Assembly (NCBI GenBank): GCA_011032825.1 | Contig: JAADJZ010000031.1 | Location: 248,001 to 312,000, forward strand | Reading direction: 5' to 3' | DNA from: Massariosphaeria phaeospora | Taxonomy: Eukaryota > Ascomycota > Dothideomycetes > Pleosporales | Length of the DNA: 64,000 bases | Shown here: positions 58,545 to 64,000 of the stretch, piece by piece | Position numbering within the stretch: the stretch's first letter is position 1 | How the letters are laid out: the number at the start of each line of letters is the position of its first letter | The notes under the pieces: model-generated | The model's database searches: none | The model's input: only the letters and a program-made list of their open reading frames with translations | Told to the model about the DNA's origin: nothing | Position numbers and translations under genes: made by a program

Positions 58545-59052
58545 CCTGCGAGGAAACGGGGCGTAAGTATTGGAAACGGGGCGTAATTATTTAGTCTGGC
58601 CAAACGAGGCTGTGTTGGGAGATGTTGTTGGGTCGTAGACAGCTGAGGCGTGGTTATTTGATTTGTTGGCTTAACTTGAGGAGCGAGAATGTACTTATAT
58701 GTTGAAGGTGACTTCGTTCGGCAGTAAGTCTTTACGGACATTGAATACGGAGTCCTGTCACCGAGTAACCGAGTATCCGGGGAATTAAAAAAGTCACTAT
58801 GCATGGAATTTAGTAAATGAACGAAGATAATGAAAAACACAACCATACTGTAGTTGGTGGCGCGCAGGGCAAAGTGATGGCGAATCCATGATGTAGGTTA
58901 CTCAGATCAAAGCAGGTGATAAGTGGTATGCACGGAGCATAACACAAGCCCCTGCTAGTGCCACGCAAGTACGGGTACCGTGTTAGCGTAATCCCGCAAT
59001 AAATAGTCCGGACATCCCGAGCTCATAGGTCTTGCATCTTCCACGACCAGCT
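58545..59052. other. Divergent intergenic region, F-box 2 and P450
   Basis: 508 bp between divergent start codons, so it carries both promoters. No TATA box stands out. A GTACGGGTACCGTG string near 58970 is palindromic in part but has no known role. Confidence 0.5.
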
Positions 59053-61079
59053 ATGGACACCCAAGAACACGGATATGTATGGGGAGTGTACCTCAACACT
59101 ACATCATTAGCCTTGACCTTTATTCTGCTTTGCATTAGCACTCTTGTTTTCAGGACAAATGCCAAATCCAACAGACAGTCAAAACTAGGAGCCCGCGCGT
59201 TTCCGCTCGGTACGAGACAGCCCACCATCATGTTTTCTTCAAATGCTCTCAAATGCTAAAACATGTATGTGTAGGCTTCGGTGTCACTCTTCAACTAGTC
59301 CGTCAGCTTCGCGCCAACACGGTCCTTGAATGGACTCAGAAGGTCCTAAACGTCCCAGGACGGACCGTAGAAGTCCCCATTGGGGGGATCGTTATGACCG
59401 ACAATACCGAGAACATACGGGCTATCATGTCGACGCAGGTATGTTCGGTATCCGACGAAATTGATGAAATTGTGCTAAAGTCATACAGTCCGACTGTTTT
59501 GGGAAAGGCGAGACGTACCACAAGATTTGGAGTAGTCTGATGCGAGATTCCATCTTGACAAGTATAGTCCCCTTCTTACTATCTCGATATGACGACTAAC
59601 GGACGAATGACAAGCCGACGGACACGCCTGGCAAGTAAATCGGAACCATCTCGTCGCACATGTAGGCAACTCCGTTTTCCCACATTCTTTCCTCACTAAC
59701 GTGATGCCAGACGGCCAAGATTCGCCCTACTGACTATGCCGTAACGGACCGGCACGCTCAGAATCTGATCCGCGTTCTTTCTGATGGGATGCCTCATGAC
59801 ACTCTGGATCAACTCAATCGATTTGCAATCGACGTGGTCTCAGACATATTTTACGGCTCTTCCACCAACACATTGCTCACTAACGACCAGAGCTTACGAG
59901 ATGCAATACAACGACACAAAAATGTGAACACCTGGAGGCTGTTGTTTGGGTGAGCACCGTGGTGCGTCGTCTTTAGTCTGGCGCAAAGCTAATTGGGAAT
60001 AAGGAAAATCGGAACACTGATGCCGCCCGATCGAGAAGCGTGTGATGTCATCGAGAAGTATTTAGACCACGTTGTTGACACCTTTTCACTGGAAGATTCG
60101 GAAAGCCAGGAGGAGCATGATCGAAAGGCTCAAACGCTCTTGGGTGTCTTGTCCGCGCAGGGTGTGTCCAAGAAAGTGCTGAAAGATCAGCTTGTCGCGG
60201 TCCTCGTTGGTGGAAGAGTACGTATCGGTGACGCGCTGAAATTGGTGAAAACTAATAGCCAGATACAGGACTCAGTAGCTATCGCTGTAACGTGGGCGCT
60301 TTACGAGCTGGTCCGTCACCCGGAGACACTGCGCGAATTACGTGCTGAGCTCTCTAAAATGTGAGCAGCTCCCTTCACACATTCGACCCTAGTCAAGCTT
60401 ACATTAAAAAATAGTGTCGGTCCTTCGGATCCGCCGAGTTCATCGCAACTCGAAGGATTGGAATTCTTGAATAGTGTGGTACAAGAAACCATGCGTGTTC
60501 ACTCGTCCGGTATGGCAATGCATCTGACCAGGAGGTCATGCAAAGCTCGACTAACAGCTTAACTTTTAGTCGGTATGAATGTCCGTTCCGCGCTCAAAGA
60601 TACTTCACTCCCCACTGGGGGTGGTTTGACAGGCACTTCTCCCGTTGGTATCCTAGCAGGCACGTCCGTCGGTAAGTCAAGCGTCGTCACCACTCTCGCT
60701 CTTTAATGACCGATGTTGTATTGAATACTGATGTTTGACAGTGCTGGGCCTAGACAGCTTGCACCATCGCACCGATATATTCGGCCCTGACGCCGACGTG
60801 TACAGACCGCATCGGTGGGACAACCACTGGAAGCCAGATACATGGACATATTTTCCATTCAATCGTGGGGCACGACCATGTTTGGGGAAAAACCTGGCTT
60901 TGATGGAAGTCAAATTTGTGCTATGCAGATTACTGCAGGCTTTTGGAAGCATTGAAATGGTAGAGAAGATTGGTGATGAGGTAGTGACTGTAAACATCGA
61001 CAAGAGAGAGAAGATACGGACCAAGATGGCCTTCAATACCAAGCCTGCGGAGCCTGTGTGGCTGAGGTTCAGGAGGTAG
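59053..61079 (+). CDS. Cytochrome P450 (CYP52-like clan, E-class)
   Basis: Haem monooxygenase anchored in the ER. Ten exons: 59053-59209, 59275-59438, 59489-59561, 59615-59634, 59711-59949, 60004-60217, 60269-60360, 60415-60509, 60570-60671, 60742-61079; nine introns of 50-76 bp, all GT-AG. They join to 498 codons (497 aa). Residues ~20-35 form the N-terminal membrane helix. The helix-I region reads VGGRDSVAIAVTWALYE, ExxR is ETMR, and the haem loop is FPFNRGARPCLG. Blocks such as DSILTTDGHAWQ, NVRSALKDTSLPTGGG and DIFGPDADVYRPHRW resemble fungal alkane/fatty-acid hydroxylases. The 20-nt exon 4 restores TTDGHAWQ, without which the gene would look broken. Neighbours: SDR and a PTR2-like transporter. 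Confidence 0.9.
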
Positions 61080-61475
61080 ATCTTGTACTGCTGTGGCTGC
61101 CGAATCCGGGAAAAGCGTCTGTAGCTCAGATATAGCGAATCAACAGAATCGCTTAGTACCGACGATTCGCGAAATACCAGTATCAGATAATCATGTTCGG
61201 CATACATATGTTCTATCTGGCCGACTGAGTGGGGATAAGACAACGGTGGCCCGCTTCATGTCTTAATTCCGAAATAAGGCACACCTCTGGGTACGCGTGG
61301 ATTTGTGTGGAGCACGTGACTATCACCACTTGTCAGCTTACAGTAAGTATATAAAGTAAGAACTTTCTGTTTTTACTTAGAAGGGCAGAATACGTTGCTA
61401 AAAGTTCCTGCGTCGTGCATCAGATCAGTATCTGGACGAAACCTCGCCTATTTACACGACCTCAGATTCAACACA
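61080..61475. other. Intergenic region with SDR promoter
   Basis: 396 bp between the P450 stop and the SDR start. Contains a TATA candidate (listed separately). Otherwise nothing recognisable. Confidence 0.6.
61348..61356 (+). promoter_or_regulatory. TATA-box candidate of the SDR gene
   Basis: TATATAAAG, 120 bp upstream of the ATG at 61476. Sequence and distance fit a TATA box. Confidence 0.55.
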
Positions 61476-62320
61476 ATGGCGACCAAGATTGTGCTTGTGA
61501 CCGGCGCTAATAGCGGTATTGGCTACGAAACTGCCAAGGTCTTCCTCCAATCTTCGAACCGTTACCACGTCTATCTTGGAAGCAGATCGGTAGAAAAGGG
61601 CATTGAGGCACTCGAAAAGATCCGAGCCGGATGCCCCAATGCAACCAACACCGTGGAACTGCTTCAAATCGACCTAGGAAGTGACGAGTCTATACAGGAG
61701 GCTTTCGGGGTGGTGTAAAAGGGCCCGGGTCGTCTCGACGTGCTCATCAATAATGCTGGTAAGCAGATTGTCTCGAGCGTTGACTGCTCAATTGCTGAAA
61801 TTCCCTAGGCGGCGGCTTCGATGGCGATTTCCTTCAGGGCAAAATTTCCCTGCGAGAGTGCTTCAACAAGGCTTACGACTTGAATGTATCCGGCACCAAC
61901 GTCGTGACCTGGACGTTCATTCCCCTATTGCTCAAGTCCGCCGAACCACGCCTCATTTTCCTGGCTGGCCTCTCGCAGATGACGCAAGCAGCGGAGGCCT
62001 ATTTTCCCACACCCCCGCAGCCGGCTGGCTGGCCCAAGAAGATCGACTTTGAGACCATCGGGTATCGCTGCAGCAAGACAGCGATGAGTATGCTGATGCT
62101 AGACTGGAACCACAAATTGAAGGAAGATGGGGTGAAAGTCTTCAGTGTCAGTCCTGGCTTCTGCGCCACAGGACTGGGCGGCTTGGGGGAAGACTTGATG
62201 ACGGCGATGGGAGCAGGGCATCCCAGTGAAGGCGGCCAGAGACTGATCGCCGTAGCTGAGGGCAAGAGAGATGCAGATGCTGGAAAGATTGTGGATAAGG
62301 TCGGTTTGCTCCCGTGGTAG
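61476..62320 (+). pseudogene. Short-chain dehydrogenase/reductase with one internal stop codon
   Basis: NAD(P)-dependent oxidoreductase of the classical SDR family. Exons 61476-61758 and 61809-62320 (50-bp intron, GTAAGC...CCCTAG) give 265 codons. The cofactor motif TGANSGIG (residues ~9-16), GRLDVLINNAG and the catalytic Y-x3-K (YRCSK) are all present. A TAA at 61716-61718 lies between EAFGVV and KGPGRLDVLINNAG, in the middle of the Rossmann fold. It would be CAA by a single C-to-T change in CpA context, the RIP signature. As read, the protein would end after 80 residues. A sequencing error or stop readthrough is possible. The reduced copy sits beside a P450 and a transporter. Confidence 0.85.
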
Positions 62321-62704
62321 AAGACTCTACGTTTGGGATGACTTCTGTAAGTTTTATATGGGTTTGTGGTGGAGTGATTGTAGGGTATTCGTCCTGCCGT
62401 CCCAAGTAGTTAAAACAGACTTCGATATATTGTACACAGAACATCGTCTAACGTCCTTTGGAGGCACCTGAGCTTTCTTCTGTTGAATGGGGTTGACATA
62501 GATTTCAGTCCAAGAACCATGATTTCTAATGCGCGATGCGCCCAGTGAGTAATCCAATCCGTTCCTTTGATAACGAGCAAGGATGTGTCGCCTAGTCTCC
62601 GAGAGCCTTGAGTGAGCTCCATCTTCCGAGTAACACCGCAGACTTTACTGCTGTTGACGTGTAATGCCCAGACAAAGTTGTTGGATTGATCCACGTCGAA
62701 TTAC
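62321..62704. other. Convergent intergenic region, SDR and PTR2-like transporter
   Basis: 384 bp between two convergent 3' ends. Only antisense and random short frames; nothing to annotate. Confidence 0.6.
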
Positions 62705-64000
62705 TCATAGCGGAACTGATGCAACCCCAACCCCGGCCAGAAGGCAGCCAACTCCGAGGGTCAGATACATCCAGACCAATTTTGGATCCTTCGTCAAGGG
62801 TGACACAGCCATTGCTAATAGTACGCCAACTGACACAGTCGACAGATATATGGCCATAACCAATGATTTCATTGACTTCGGGGCCTTCGTATACGCATAT
62901 TCCGGTCCAGCGACCCCAGCGAAAATCTCAGAGAGTGCCATCAATACGTAGGCCGGTACTTGAAGGAACACGGAAACTTGATTCGGAACTCTCCCTCCTT
63001 CACAATCCGACGCTCGTGGATGATTGTAGCAGGGAGGAGCTAGGTAAATCCGATGTTGGAGATATGCCGCATACAGCATTGAGATGCCACAAAACACAAA
63101 TGCAACTAGAATACGATCCAGGAGTCGTACAGGAAGGCCGAGTCGTCGAAGAAAAGGTAAAATGACGCGATCCAGCATTGGGAGGATGATTAGTACGGTG
63201 CCAGTATCAACGTTGCCCATGATATCGTTTGGAATCCCATGAGTCTCCATGGTAGCTGCTTGAGATACAAAATTGTTTAGAAGTTGTGAAAGAGCGGCCC
63301 AATAGAAAGGAAAAAGAAGGAAGATCTTGCACCCACTCAGTGCGCTTATTACGTCGTCGACAAATGAATTGTCCCACGGAAGGGCTTCTGCGACATTGTC
63401 ACCGTCCTGATTTCTTGGTCGGGCGGGATTGAAATCTCCCTTGTGTCGTATAGCTATCCAGAGTACGCGGGCAGAATCTGAAAGCACAGAGCTGTTTGGC
63501 GGCGACTGCACATATCGATGTTGAGTTGCGAGAATGGTTACAACTCCACCAACAAAGACCGCAGCAGGCAGCCCAAACGCAGCGGGAAAGCCATACCTCT
63601 GTTCGATTGTCGTCGTAGCTAACGGAGCAAAAGAACCAACGTTGATGTACATGAAAAACATTGTGAAAATCCTGCTCGTACATTAGCGCTCAGATCAATC
63701 TTTTCATACTAGGCGCAGTACCTTTGGAGAGTCAGATCCCTATCCACTATCACCTTTTCGCCAGTTCCCAGTACCCGGACTGCTTCTTTGGGACCGGTGT
63801 ACTGTTCAGCAATCAGTGAACCCACGTTTGACTTGATCCCACCAGTGCCAATGCCAATCCAAAACAAGGCAAATAGTAAACCGGGAAGTGGTAGCCCAAT
63901 TCCGTGGGAAGCTAGTACTGAAGAGATGACAAGCAGAACCAAGCCGCAAAGGTACATCATAGATGAATAGACAATGGTTTTGACTCTGCCCAAGTACTGA
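62705..64000 (-). CDS. PTR2/POT-family peptide transporter (5' end outside window)
   Basis: Proton-coupled oligopeptide transporter of the plasma membrane, MFS fold. Two exons are visible on the minus strand: 64000-63722 (open at the window edge) and 63671-62705, joined by a 50-bp phase-2 intron (GTACTG...GAGCAG). The family signature is clear: YLGRVKTIVYSS, then GIGTGGIKSNVGSLIAEQY, then IFTMFFMYINVGSF, and LSEIFAGVAGPEYAYTKAPK near the end with the last two membrane helices. Many hydrophobic segments are present. The N-terminal helices are off the window. No break is seen. It could serve peptide uptake, or export/import linked to the nearby P450/SDR. Confidence 0.9.

Noticed and set aside
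59053..61079. P450 as a pseudogene
   Set aside because: The apparent stops and shifts all disappear with nine good GT-AG introns, and the joined length is divisible by three.

Overview
The window comes from a filamentous ascomycete (Pezizomycotina, probably a Dothideomycete). The evidence is short introns (about 47-77 bp) with GT/AG ends and CTAAC/CTAAT-like branch sites, an AA9 lytic polysaccharide monooxygenase, Fot1-, hAT- and Ty3/gypsy-type transposons, and long AT-rich blocks full of TAG/TAA codons, the mark of repeat-induced point mutation (RIP, C to T in CpA). The species call is inference; no marker gene was compared.

Layout. 1-6.9 kb: 3' end of a Cyk3-like cytokinesis gene, cytosolic glutamyl-tRNA synthetase and a flavin monooxygenase. 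9.3-17.8 kb: three RING-finger genes around one AA9 gene, separated by long gene-poor stretches. 19.2-32.2 kb: a nested transposon block. 32.2-36.0 kb: a small GC-normal island with two divergent genes, an NLR-type receptor (NB-ARC plus TPRs) and a HeLo-domain protein, plus the start of a second NLR. 36.0-55.1 kb: a second and deeper transposon nest. 55.9-64 kb: two related F-box genes, a ten-exon cytochrome P450, a short-chain dehydrogenase with an internal stop, and the edge of a PTR2-type transporter.

The most interesting system is in the island. The HeLo protein ends in, and the receptor begins with, nearly the same short motif (GN-x-GLQVGHNSG). This is the architecture of fungal amyloid-signalling pairs (HET-S/NWD2 type, sigma-like motif), in which an NLR templates the amyloid folding of a membrane-targeting cell-death effector. 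The receptor gene has been split near codon 740 by a 12,967-bp nested insertion with a TA target duplication; its last 68 codons now lie 13 kb away at 19,015-19,220. Leaving out the insertion and one TA gives a CDS length divisible by three and keeps the 42-residue TPR spacing. A second NLR start downstream is cut off by the other transposon nest.

The nests can be resolved to base level from terminal repeats and target duplications. Nest 1: a 2,119-bp Fot1-like element holds a 6,571-bp chromodomain Ty3/gypsy element (473-bp LTRs, CTGCC duplication), and its own terminal repeat holds a second 2,119-bp element and a 2,139-bp element. Nest 2: a Fot1-like element holds a hAT within a hAT, a 1,856-bp pogo-like element, and a mariner-like element which itself contains two more Fot1-like elements (2,093 and 2,139 bp).
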